DNA from: Crenarchaeota archaeon SCGC AAA471-B05
GTDB lineage: Archaea > Thermoproteota > Thermoprotei > Gearchaeales > Gearchaeaceae
Direction: 5' to 3'
Assembly: GCA_000380705.1 (NCBI GenBank)
Contig: AQYM01000031.1
Span: forward strand, 48,757 to 69,206
Length of the DNA: 20,450 nucleotides
This document shows positions 7,354 to 14,838 of the stretch, one piece after another. The notes below the pieces were generated by a model, which ran no database searches, was not told the DNA's origin, and was given only the letters and a program-made list of their open reading frames with translations. Within the stretch, counting starts at the first letter, position 1. Each line of letters starts with the position of its first letter. Made by a program: the position numbers and the translations under genes.

Positions 7354-7782
7354 ATGAAATTCATTGAACCTATTGTAAGAGAATTAAAGGAAATTGCTGC
7401 TGCGATAAATTCATTAATTGTAGCATCCAAATATGTTTTTTTAAAGAGACCTACAATTGAATATCCTACAAAAACAATTTATTTCCATGAGAGGTATAGA
7501 GGAGCATTGGAGGTCGACGATAACCTATGCATAGGTTGTGGCATATGTGCCCATGTATGTCCAAACAGATGTATATTTATGGTTCCCTATGAGAAAGGTA
7601 AACCGCCTATGATTCCAGAAATAGATTTACAGCACTGCATGTATTGCGGTTTATGCGTACAATATTGCCCACCGGGAGCAATTTATCATACACATGTAAT
7701 AACAATAGTAGGTTTTAAAAGAGAAGATTTATATCTCGATCAAAGAAAAGTAACAAAAGTTCAAGAATTGGAATATAAATAA
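7354..7782 (+). CDS. nuoI: Complex I-like 2x[4Fe-4S] ferredoxin subunit I
   Basis: A 142-residue electron-transfer subunit. Two classic [4Fe-4S] motifs are intact: Cys59, 62, 65, 69 followed by Pro, and Cys95, 98, 101, 105 followed by Pro. These correspond to clusters N6a and N6b, which carry electrons towards NuoB. The N-terminal amphipathic region (about 1-30) is normal for the peripheral-arm anchor of NuoI. It is the only nuo gene on the plus strand: it sits between nuoH and nuoJ, exactly where nuoI is normally found, but inverted. Its TAA (7780-7782) directly abuts the nuoH stop (7783-7785). It has its own strong promoter. Confidence 0.93.
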   Translation: MKFIEPIVRELKEIAAAINSLIVASKYVFLKRPTIEYPTKTIYFHERYRGALEVDDNLCIGCGICAHVCPNRCIFMVPYEKGKPPMIPEIDLQHCMYCGLCVQYCPPGAIYHTHVITIVGFKREDLYLDQRKVTKVQELEYK

Positions 7783-8868
7783 TTAAATTATGCCGTAACT
7801 TATACTTAAATATTTAACAAATATTACAAGAATAATATTAATTAAACTTAAAGGTAAAAGTTTTGTCCAACTTATGCTTAATAGCTGATCAATCCTATAT
7901 CTTGGATATGCTGATCTTATTAAGATTAATAGAAACATAAAGAAATAAATTTTAACAGATAACCAGAACGGTCCTGTAATCGGTTTTAAAAATCCTGGAA
8001 GTTCTGGACCATGCCATCCACCGAAAAACAAAATTGAAATTAAAGCAGCACTTATTATTGCTCTTACATACATTCCAAATATCAGCATCATAAATGGTGT
8101 AGCACTGTATTCAGTATTCCAGCCTGCTATAATTTCAGATTCAGCATCAGGTATATCAAAAGGTGTTCTTTCAGCTTCAGCAATAGCCGTGATTAAAAAT
8201 AAAATAAAAGCTAAAGGCAAAAGAAAAACAAACCAAATTTTACTTTGTTTCTCCACAATTTCATATAAATTGAAAGTACCAGCTAAAATTATTACAGATG
8301 CTAAAGAAATTAATAACGGTATTTCAAAGCTTAGAAGTTGAGCGGCTGCTCTAAAACCTCCTACTACTGTATACTTATTGTTACTTATCCAACCTATTAA
8401 TAAAATAAAGACAGGATTTAGAGTTAGAAGTGCAAATATTAAAAATAATCCACTGCTAAAACTGTTTGAAACTACTGTATACTTAAAAATTACAAAACCA
8501 TGATAAATTGGTTCTAAAGCAGCTAATGTATAAGCCACAATATAATCGAAGGGAACGACGATCATTAATGCTAAAGCTAAACCTGTTGAAAAAATTGGTA
8601 AAGAGAGAAAAGCAAATTTATTAGCTTTAGCAGGAACAATTATCTCTTTTCCAAGTACTTTTATTAAATCAGCTATCAATTGTAATATTCCCCATTTACC
8701 TACATATGTAGGTCCCATTCTTTGCATAACTCTTGCCCAGACTTTTCTTTCTAAATATATGAAAATTATTGCGTTAACGAGAACAAAAACTAAAGCTAAC
8801 AATATAGCTATAAATGCTCTTACTAATTCCAGTAATAAAGGAGAAGATTTTAAGAATTCTATTACCAT
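7783..8868 (-). CDS. nuoH: Complex I-like membrane subunit H
   Basis: A 361-residue membrane subunit with about eight helices that forms the quinone-entry chamber with NuoB and NuoD. Conserved blocks are YLERKVWARVMQRMGPTYVG (about 34-53), GILQLIADLIKVLGKE (about 59-74), and the charged loop AEAERTPFDIPDAESEIIAG (about 228-247), the family hallmark. Length is normal. It begins 1 bp after the nuoD stop and is the last gene of nuoABCDH. Its stop codon is back to back with that of plus-strand nuoI. Confidence 0.95.
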   Translation of the reverse strand: MVIEFLKSSPLLLELVRAFIAILLALVFVLVNAIIFIYLERKVWARVMQRMGPTYVGKWGILQLIADLIKVLGKEIIVPAKANKFAFLSLPIFSTGLALALMIVVPFDYIVAYTLAALEPIYHGFVIFKYTVVSNSFSSGLFLIFALLTLNPVFILLIGWISNNKYTVVGGFRAAAQLLSFEIPLLISLASVIILAGTFNLYEIVEKQSKIWFVFLLPLAFILFLITAIAEAERTPFDIPDAESEIIAGWNTEYSATPFMMLIFGMYVRAIISAALISILFFGGWHGPELPGFLKPITGPFWLSVKIYFFMFLLILIRSAYPRYRIDQLLSISWTKLLPLSLINIILVIFVKYLSISYGII

Positions 8869-8869
8869 T

Positions 8870-9973
8870 TTATCTATCTATTTCACCTAAACATGGATCA
8901 AAGGAACCTAAGACTGCATATAAATCCGCTAATTTTATTCCTTTGATTAACTTTGGTAAACTCATAACATGGACATATGCAGGACTTCTGATTTTAACAC
9001 GATAAGGCCTAGGAGTACCATCGCTTACAACAAAATAGCCACATTCTCCACGTGAATCCTCCACGTATCCATAACCTATACCTGGGGGTGGATATAATAA
9101 AGCTCTATGTTGATAAGGCCCTGACGGAATTCTTTTTATTGCTTGTCTTACTATTTTAATACTTTGTTTAATTTCTTCAATTCTAACATAGACTCTATCC
9201 AAAGTATCACCTCTTTTACCTGTAGGAATTTCAAAATCTAAAGTTTCATAAACATCATAAGGTTCATCCCTCCTTAAATCTCTTTTAACACCACATGCTC
9301 TTAACATTGGTCCTGTCCAACCTAATTCAATAGCATACGATGCACTTACTGGAACAAGATTTTCCGTTCTTGCTCTAAATATCGGATTTTCTATTGTAAG
9401 TTTTTCCCAATCAGGCAAATGAGATTCAACATATTTCAAAGATTTTTCTACAGTATCTTGAAAACCTGCAGGCATATCGTATCTTACTCCACCAAAAACC
9501 ATGTATGTAAACATCATTCTTTGTCCAGTTAACATCTCTAGCGCATCTATAATTCTATCTCTATCTCTTAAACCCCATGAAAGACCTGTTAGTAGACCCA
9601 AGTCAGCTGCATAAGCAGCAAGCCAAATTAAATGACTGGCTATCCTGGTAAGCTCACATGATATTACTCTTAGCCATTGGGCCCTTTCTGGAACTTTTAC
9701 ACCCATTATTTCTTCAACAGCTCTAACAAAACCATATTCCCAAAACATTCCACTAACATAACAAAGCCTACTTAAATAAGCAGGAATTTGGAAATAATAT
9801 CTTGTTTCACATAACTTTTCTATTCCTCTATGAATATAACCTAATCTTATATCAGCGTTAATAATTGTTTCTCCTTCAATAGTAACTATAACATCCATTG
9901 GTCCATGAGTAGAGGGATGTTGAGGACCAACGTTAATTGTTAAAGTTCTAACTTCTTGTTGCATATTTACCAT
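8870..9973 (-). CDS. nuoD: Complex I-like 49-kDa subunit D
   Basis: A 367-residue peripheral subunit related to [NiFe]-hydrogenase large subunits. VGPQHPSTHGPMDV near residues 15-28 is the quinone-site loop; LGYIHRGIEKL, SHLIWLAAYAADLG, RDRDRIIDALEMLTG and the closing FDPCLGEIDR are all family blocks. The hydrogenase Ni ligands are lost, as expected for complex I. The start ATG at 9973 overlaps nuoC by 7 bp and has a weak GAGAAAGG ribosome site; a second ATG three codons later would begin just after the nuoC stop. It is not fused to NuoC, unlike in some bacteria. Confidence 0.95.
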   Translation of the reverse strand: MVNMQQEVRTLTINVGPQHPSTHGPMDVIVTIEGETIINADIRLGYIHRGIEKLCETRYYFQIPAYLSRLCYVSGMFWEYGFVRAVEEIMGVKVPERAQWLRVISCELTRIASHLIWLAAYAADLGLLTGLSWGLRDRDRIIDALEMLTGQRMMFTYMVFGGVRYDMPAGFQDTVEKSLKYVESHLPDWEKLTIENPIFRARTENLVPVSASYAIELGWTGPMLRACGVKRDLRRDEPYDVYETLDFEIPTGKRGDTLDRVYVRIEEIKQSIKIVRQAIKRIPSGPYQHRALLYPPPGIGYGYVEDSRGECGYFVVSDGTPRPYRVKIRSPAYVHVMSLPKLIKGIKLADLYAVLGSFDPCLGEIDR

Positions 9974-10392
9974 TTATAATCCTTTCTCAAAGGATGACCT
10001 ACCCATTCATCTGGCAAAAGAATTCTTCTCATATCTGGATTCCCCTCGAAATATATTCCAAGCAAATCAAAGGTTTCTCTTTCATGCCAAAGTGCTCCTT
10101 CCCAGACTGTTATTAAAGAAGGTATTCTGGGATTATTTCTATCTATAATAGTACCTACTATTACTAACCCATTACCTTCAGGTTTTCTACATGCATAAAT
10201 TACTTCAATAGAGTTTAATCTATCGATACCTGATACGAATGAAAGTAAAGTGAAACCTGCAGATTTTAATTTCTTAGCAGAATCTATCCAGTATTCTTTA
10301 GGAACTTTAGCATACGCTTTATTTTTGTAAATTAAATGCACTTCCGCATAAGGTAATAATGACTTTATATGATCTAAAAAGTTTTGACTCAT
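9967..10392 (-). CDS. nuoC: Complex I-like 30-kDa subunit C
   Basis: A 141-residue peripheral subunit that packs against NuoD. The signature HERETFDLLGIYFEGNPDMR followed by RILLPDEWVGHPLRKDY at the C-terminus is intact. A longer frame would start at a TTG (10407) inside nuoB, but I chose the ATG at 10390-10392: it begins 2 bp after the nuoB stop and has a GGAGAT ribosome site about 9 nt upstream. Shorter than many bacterial NuoC proteins, as is usual when it is a separate subunit. Confidence 0.92.
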   Translation of the reverse strand: MSQNFLDHIKSLLPYAEVHLIYKNKAYAKVPKEYWIDSAKKLKSAGFTLLSFVSGIDRLNSIEVIYACRKPEGNGLVIVGTIIDRNNPRIPSLITVWEGALWHERETFDLLGIYFEGNPDMRRILLPDEWVGHPLRKDYKW

Positions 10393-10394
10393 CT

Positions 10395-10943
10395 TTATGA
10401 TCTCCAATCTTCTTTAATTTTAGGAATTCCGGTCTTTGGTAAGAATTTTTTCCTTATTTCTCCTTTTAATATTTTTTCTTCTAGCTTTATTATTCCCTCC
10501 AACAATGCTTCAGGTTTTGGTGGACAACCTGGAATGTAAACATCAACTGGAATTATCTGATCTACTCCGTCTATAATGCTATACATTCCTTTCCATGGAC
10601 CACCGCATATTGAACATTCACCTGTAGCAATTACATATCTAGGTTCAGCCATTTGTTCATAAAGAACTTTTATTGGTCTGGCTAATTTTTGAGTTATAGG
10701 ACCAGAAATTATCATCAAATCACATTGTCTAGGAGAATTTCTGGGAAGAACACCAAATCTTTCGAAATCATAATTAGCAGCTCCAGGCACCATTATGTCT
10801 TCTATTGTACAACATTTTATACCTAAAACTAAAAGCCATAAAGAATTCCTTCTGCCCCATATAAGCAGTTTATCTATGAAAGGTAAATATCTTGGGTTTA
10901 TTATTTTTATTTTTAAATCTTGGAACAGATCGGTTATACCCAT
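10395..10943 (-). CDS. nuoB: Complex I-like 20-kDa Fe-S subunit B
   Basis: A 182-residue subunit that holds cluster N2, the last cluster before quinone. The four ligands are visible: the tandem pair Cys44-Cys45 in GIKCCTIED, Cys110 in ATGECSICGGPW and Cys140 in IPGCPPKPE. An additional Cys113 stands next to the third ligand. NSPRQCDLMIISGP is a conserved loop. The ATG overlaps the nuoA end by 10 bp and has an AAGGGG ribosome-site-like sequence about 8 nt upstream. Confidence 0.95.
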   Translation of the reverse strand: MGITDLFQDLKIKIINPRYLPFIDKLLIWGRRNSLWLLVLGIKCCTIEDIMVPGAANYDFERFGVLPRNSPRQCDLMIISGPITQKLARPIKVLYEQMAEPRYVIATGECSICGGPWKGMYSIIDGVDQIIPVDVYIPGCPPKPEALLEGIIKLEEKILKGEIRKKFLPKTGIPKIKEDWRS

Positions 10944-11290
10944 TTCAATAACCCCTTCTTAATAACATATCCTAAACCTAGAAGTGATATTAAAGCAAAG
11001 AAAATGATTGAAAAAATTCCTAGTATACCTAGATTAATAGATGTTAAAGACCAAATAATTATAAACATTGCTAAAATATCGGTTATTAGGTAAGCTATAC
11101 CGTAAATGTAATATTGAACACTCATTCTTATATGTGCCTCACCTATAATTTCTTCTCCACATTCATAAGTAGACGACTTCAATTCTGTTTTCTCTGTGAT
11201 CGGTGCAAGTTTATAGTTTATTAAAATTGTAACAGCTACGAATAAAATCGCCACTATAAGTGATAATGCAAGATAGGCAAATTCTAACAT
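10934..11290 (-). CDS. nuoA: Complex I-like subunit A
   Basis: A 118-residue membrane protein with three predicted helices. KSSTYECGEE (about 38-47) is the invariant TMH1-2 loop with the redox-sensitive Cys found near the quinone cavity, and YYIYGIAYLITDILAMFIIIW follows it. A reading frame extends to a TTG at 11299, but the ATG at 11288-11290 has a TATA box at -26 and is the better start. It is the first gene of nuoABCDH and is divergent from frdA. Confidence 0.9.
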   Translation of the reverse strand: MLEFAYLALSLIVAILFVAVTILINYKLAPITEKTELKSSTYECGEEIIGEAHIRMSVQYYIYGIAYLITDILAMFIIIWSLTSINLGILGIFSIIFFALISLLGLGYVIKKGLLKWV

Positions 11291-11310
11291 ATATTGCAAT
11301 GTAAATCAAC

Positions 11311-11326
11311 AGTTATATATTCTTAA
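11311..11326 (-). promoter_or_regulatory. TATA promoter of nuoABCDH
   Basis: On the minus strand GTTAAGAATATATAACT holds a TATA element about 26 bp before the nuoA ATG at 11290. It lies in the 113-bp divergent gap with frdA. Confidence 0.6.
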
Positions 11327-11366
11327 CTCTTATACGGATCTCTTTGTTAATATATTTTTTTATACA

Positions 11367-11380
11367 TCCAAAATATATAA
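11367..11380 (+). promoter_or_regulatory. TATA promoter of frdABCD
   Basis: CCAAAATATATAA lies about 26 bp before the frdA ATG at 11404, consistent with a leaderless operon mRNA. Confidence 0.6.
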
Positions 11381-11403
11381 TTGAAAATAGTAATTTAAAA
11401 TAA

Positions 11404-13104
11404 ATGGATAGATTTGAATACGACATATTAATAATCGGAGCTGGAGCTGCAGGATTAAGAGCTGCGATAGAAGCAGCTTCTTATAATCCGAAATTAAGAG
11501 TAGCTGTTATATCTAAGGTATATCCTATGAGAAGTCATACTGTTTCAGCTGAAGGTGGAACAGCTGCAGTATTAAAAGAATATGATAATTTTGATTTACA
11601 TGCTTGGGATACCGTAAAAGGAAGTGATTTCTTGGCTGACCAGAATGCTGTCGAATTATTTGTAAAATTATGTCCAAAGGAAATAATTCAATTAGAACAT
11701 TGGGGTTGTTTATGGAATAGAGATAAAAAAGGTAAAATAGATGTAAGAGCTTTTGGCGGAATGAGCGTAAAAAGAACAGTTTATGCTGCAGATAAAACAG
11801 GTTTTTATATTTTACACACTTTATTTCAGCGTTCCTTACTATATGAAAACATAGAAAGATTTGATGAATGGTTTGTTACCTCATTAATAATTGAAAATAA
11901 CAGATTTTGTGGATTAACAGCAATAAACATTAAAGATGGAAGCTTTCATATATTCAAAGGAAAATCTGTAATTATAGCTACCGGTGGAGCGGGTCAGATT
12001 TATGCCTTTACAACTAACGCAACAATAAATACTGGAGATGGTTACGCTATAGCATATAGAGCAGGAATTCCTTTAAAGGATATGGAGTTTGTTCAGTTTC
12101 ATCCTACAGGAATTCCGGGAAAAGGACTTCTTATTACTGAGGCAGCTAGAGGAGAAGGAGGGTATTTATTAAATAATGAATATGAAAGGTTTATGAAAAG
12201 GTATGCTCCAGAAAAAATGGAACTTGCTGCTAGAGACGTAGTTTCAAGGGCTATGTATTTTGAGATATTAAAAGGTAAAGGTTTTAAAGGTCCTTATGGC
12301 GATTACATAGGCTTAGATATAAGACACTTAGGTAGTAAAGTTATTGAAGAGAAATTGCCTACTGTAAAAGAAATGGCAGAAAAATTTGCAGGTGTTGATC
12401 CATTAAAGGAATTGATACCAGTAAGACCTGTAGTACATTATTTCATGGGAGGGGTTCATGTAAACATAAATACAGAATCACCCGTAGCTGGAGTTTTTTC
12501 TGCAGGCGAAGCTGCTTGTATAAGTATTAACGGAGCTAATAGGTTAGGCTCAAATTCTTTATCTGAATGTTTGGTTTTCGGAGCTATAGCTGGAAGGAAT
12601 GCCGCAATATTTGCATCAGAACATGATTTTTGTAATTTACCTCAAGAAAGTATAATCAAAGAAGAAAAAAGAATTTTTGAGGGAATTTTGAAAAGAGAAA
12701 GAGGTATACCTCAAGCAGAAATTAAATATGAATTAAAACGTGTTATGGATGAAAAAGTAGGAATAATAAGAAATGAAGAAGGATTACTGGAGGCTTGTTC
12801 CAAAATAATTAAACTAAAAGAGAAATTCAAGAATGTTTCAGTCGAAGATAAGAGCAACATTTACAATACAGATTTTATAAATGTTTTAGAATTAGATTTT
12901 ATGCTAGATGTGGCAGAAGCTGTAGCATTTTCAGCTCTTTACAGAAGAGAAACAAGAGGAGCACATTATAGAAACGATTACCCCAATAGAAACGACGAAA
13001 AATACCTAGCACACACATTAATCTATAAAACTAACGGAGAACCAAGGATTGAATATTTACCTGTAGTAATTACAAGATGGAAACCTGTTGAGAGGAAATA
13101 CTAA
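11404..13104 (+). CDS. frdA: Fumarate reductase/succinate dehydrogenase flavoprotein, FrdA type
   Basis: A 566-residue FAD subunit that interconverts succinate and fumarate. The Rossmann motif IIGAGAAGLRAA is at about 10-21; His45 in MRSHTVSAEGG is the covalent FAD attachment site. Substrate-site blocks are QFHPTGIPGKG, ITEAARGEGG, VVHYFMGG and GANRLGSNSLSE; the C-terminal RRETRGAHYRNDYPNRND block is also intact. Throughout, segments such as WGCLWNRDKKGKIDVRAFGG and AADKTGFYILHTLFQ resemble bacterial FrdA more closely than SdhA, from memory of the E. coli proteins. First of four tightly packed genes in the order A-B-C-D. The in vivo direction cannot be deduced from sequence. Confidence 0.93.
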   Translation: MDRFEYDILIIGAGAAGLRAAIEAASYNPKLRVAVISKVYPMRSHTVSAEGGTAAVLKEYDNFDLHAWDTVKGSDFLADQNAVELFVKLCPKEIIQLEHWGCLWNRDKKGKIDVRAFGGMSVKRTVYAADKTGFYILHTLFQRSLLYENIERFDEWFVTSLIIENNRFCGLTAINIKDGSFHIFKGKSVIIATGGAGQIYAFTTNATINTGDGYAIAYRAGIPLKDMEFVQFHPTGIPGKGLLITEAARGEGGYLLNNEYERFMKRYAPEKMELAARDVVSRAMYFEILKGKGFKGPYGDYIGLDIRHLGSKVIEEKLPTVKEMAEKFAGVDPLKELIPVRPVVHYFMGGVHVNINTESPVAGVFSAGEAACISINGANRLGSNSLSECLVFGAIAGRNAAIFASEHDFCNLPQESIIKEEKRIFEGILKRERGIPQAEIKYELKRVMDEKVGIIRNEEGLLEACSKIIKLKEKFKNVSVEDKSNIYNTDFINVLELDFMLDVAEAVAFSALYRRETRGAHYRNDYPNRNDEKYLAHTLIYKTNGEPRIEYLPVVITRWKPVERKY

Positions 13105-13105
13105 A

Positions 13106-13831
13106 ATGCCAGAGGCAAAAATTGTTGTGAAGAGGTTTGATCCTAAAACAGGCAAGTTCTACAATAAAGAATACATGGTGCCCTATAGTAAAGATACAAT
13201 GGTTTTAGATGCATTGATTTATATTAAAGAAAATATAGATAGAGATCTTTCGTTTAGATATTCTTGCAGAATGGCTGTATGCGGAAGTTGCGGAATGGTT
13301 ATAAATAAAAGACCTGCGCTAGCTTGCGAAACTCCTATTGCTAAATTAACTCAACCAGTTTATATTGAACCTTTATATAATTTCCCAATAATAAAGGATT
13401 TGGTGGTCAACATAGATGATTTTTTGGATAAACTTATGAAGATAAAGCCTTATATAATTAAGAAAACAAAGGAACCTGAAGAAGAACATATAATTTTCTC
13501 TGAACAACAGGAAATTTTTAGATACGCTAGTGTTTGCATAAACTGTCTTTTATGTTATGCAGCTTGCCCAGTATATAGTTCAGATGAAAAATATTATGGT
13601 CCAGCAGCTTTATCTTTACTTTATAGATATTACATGGATCCTAGGGATGAAGGAAAAGAAGAAAGAATTGAAATTGCTTCTAATAAAGATGCTATTTGGA
13701 AATGTACCTTTGTAGGAGAATGTTCAAATGTTTGTCCTAAAGGAGTAGATCCAGCGTTTAACATACAAAGGTTAAAGATTATTGTTTCCACAAGCATATT
13801 GAAATCTTTAATTTTGCCCAAATTAAAATGA
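13106..13831 (+). CDS. frdB: Fumarate reductase/succinate dehydrogenase Fe-S subunit, FrdB type
   Basis: A 241-residue electron-transfer subunit. All three cluster sites are present: the [2Fe-2S] ligands in YSCRMAVCGSCGM plus the Cys of ALACET; the [4Fe-4S] set in VCINCLLCYAACP; and WKCTFVGECSNVCPKGVDP, whose Cys spacing (6 then 4) completes the [3Fe-4S] and [4Fe-4S] sites. The CTFVG.CS.VCPK.VDP wording and the DPRDEGKEER segment match FrdB. The ATG at 13106 begins 2 bp after the frdA stop and has an AGAGG ribosome site; the longer TTG-started frame inside frdA is less likely. Confidence 0.93.
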   Translation: MPEAKIVVKRFDPKTGKFYNKEYMVPYSKDTMVLDALIYIKENIDRDLSFRYSCRMAVCGSCGMVINKRPALACETPIAKLTQPVYIEPLYNFPIIKDLVVNIDDFLDKLMKIKPYIIKKTKEPEEEHIIFSEQQEIFRYASVCINCLLCYAACPVYSSDEKYYGPAALSLLYRYYMDPRDEGKEERIEIASNKDAIWKCTFVGECSNVCPKGVDPAFNIQRLKIIVSTSILKSLILPKLK

Positions 13832-14187
13832 AGAATAGATTAACTTATTTCCATAATTTAAAGTATAGATTTTTATTAATAAGAGAACTATCTAGTTTTA
13901 TAATTTCAATTTACTTTATATATTTCCTTATAAAATTATATATAATATTTATGGGCAAAAATTATTATAATTCTTATTCATTTTTATTTAATAGTAACTT
14001 AAATTTAATAATAGCGATAATAGTTTTAATTTTTGCTTTAATACATTCAATAACTTGGTACTTTTTACTACCAAGAATCCAACCCGTAAAAATTTTAGGT
14101 AGAAAAATAAAAAATGAAATAGCAGCAATCTTTATAATAATACTATGGATGATGATCGTTGTATTAGCAGTAATGTTTGTTTATTAA
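13828..14187 (+). CDS. frdC: Membrane anchor, FrdC-like
   Basis: A 119-residue basic protein with three predicted helices (about 21-42, 58-80, 96-118). Its layout follows E. coli FrdC: YRFLLIREL near 13-21 corresponds to Y-R-F-Y-M-L-R-E-G, with Glu20 at the place of the menaquinol-site Glu29, and ALIHSITWYFLLPRIQPVKI (70-89) corresponds to the H-T-x-T-W block. No pair of axial heme histidines like those of type C or B enzymes is evident, so a heme-free (type D) anchor is likely. The ATG overlaps the frdB stop by 4 bp. Sequence similarity is short and membrane-biased, but position and motifs agree. Confidence 0.78.
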   Translation: MKNRLTYFHNLKYRFLLIRELSSFIISIYFIYFLIKLYIIFMGKNYYNSYSFLFNSNLNLIIAIIVLIFALIHSITWYFLLPRIQPVKILGRKIKNEIAAIFIIILWMMIVVLAVMFVY

Positions 14188-14188
14188 C

Positions 14189-14524
14189 ATGAGTAAATTT
14201 CACGCCGTTGCTTGGCTTTTATTTGCAGCAACAGCATTCATTGCAGCGATTATAGTACCTATACATATCATAGCTATAGAGATATTACCTTATTTAGGTT
14301 ATAAAAATATAAGTTACGAATACTTTAAAAACATTTTCAATAATATGCTTTTTAAGATATATTTGTTTATTTTAATTTCCTCAGGATTATATCATGGTTT
14401 TTACAGATTCAAAGCTATTTTACATGATATTTCTCCTAAAAATGAAAAAATAATAGATATTACAATATTTACAATAATATTTATTTTAATATTACTAACT
14501 TTAATTCTAATTATATTAATTTAA
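14189..14524 (+). CDS. frdD: Membrane anchor, FrdD-like
   Basis: A 111-residue protein with three predicted helices. AWLLFAATAFIAAIIVPIHI near 8-27 and ISSGLYHGFYRFKAILHD near 63-80 follow the FrdD pattern (W-x-L-F, A-I-I-x-P, G-x-H-R-x-x-H-D). I chose the ATG at 14189, 1 bp after the frdC stop, over a TTG at 14177 inside frdC. It closes the operon; a run of six T at about 14531-14536 just after the stop could terminate transcription. The pair FrdC-FrdD would bind quinone and hold FrdAB at the inner face of the membrane. Confidence 0.75.
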   Translation: MSKFHAVAWLLFAATAFIAAIIVPIHIIAIEILPYLGYKNISYEYFKNIFNNMLFKIYLFILISSGLYHGFYRFKAILHDISPKNEKIIDITIFTIIFILILLTLILIILI

Positions 14525-14838
14525 CAATAATTTTTTAATTTCATATTTCTTAATAGTAATAAAATATAAAATACCAGCAATAAAATAAGGTAAATCAAGA
14601 AGTTTTAAAGAAGAAAGGTAACTAGATATCTTAGGAGTAGAAGAGATGACTTCCTTCCAGTTCTAAAAGGAATTCTCTCATCAATTTGTATATTTCTCAC
14701 ATGAGTATGTCGAGAGTATCAAATAACCCCATTTAATGACAATCTTCATTTTTCTGATCGCTTTTTTATTAAAAATATTTAAATTTTTTAATCCCCGTCT
14801 TGAAGGACTAGGTTTTCAATCTTCAGCAACAAAAATAC
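14525..14838. other. Gene-free region between frdD and pantoate kinase
   Basis: A 314-bp convergent intergenic region, unusually long for this window, with no credible open frame, tRNA or CRISPR repeat. It is AT-rich at both ends. Two patches stand out: 14645-14681 (GATGACTTCCTTCCAG, then TTCTAAAAGGAATTCTCTC) and 14791-14820 (ATCCCCGTCTTGAAGGACTA, then GGTTTTCAAT). Both resemble the hairpin-bearing sequence that follows tnpB in IS200/IS605-type elements, with mutations in the stem. No transposase fragment remains. Confidence 0.5.
14791..14820. mobile_element. Possible decayed IS200/IS605-type element end
   Basis: CCCCGTCTTGAAGGACTAGG folds as an interrupted hairpin: C93-C94 pair with G811-G812 (14793-14794 with 14811-14812), two mismatched pairs follow, then GTCT pairs with GGAC (one G-T wobble) around a TGAA loop. 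The intact form known from TnpB elements is a G/C-rich stem around T-x-A-A followed by T-T-T-C. Recognition is from memory of the pattern, and no partner end was found. Confidence 0.3.

Noticed and set aside
11404..14524. Type E succinate dehydrogenase (SdhABEF) as in Sulfolobus
   Set aside because: The anchor genes encode hydrophobic three-helix proteins with FrdC/FrdD motifs, not the Cys-rich SdhE (CCG domains) and SdhF pair.
14645..14758. GATGA near 14645 and CTGA near 14754 as a C/D box RNA
   Set aside because: The spacing of about 110 nt is too long for an archaeal C/D RNA and internal boxes are missing.
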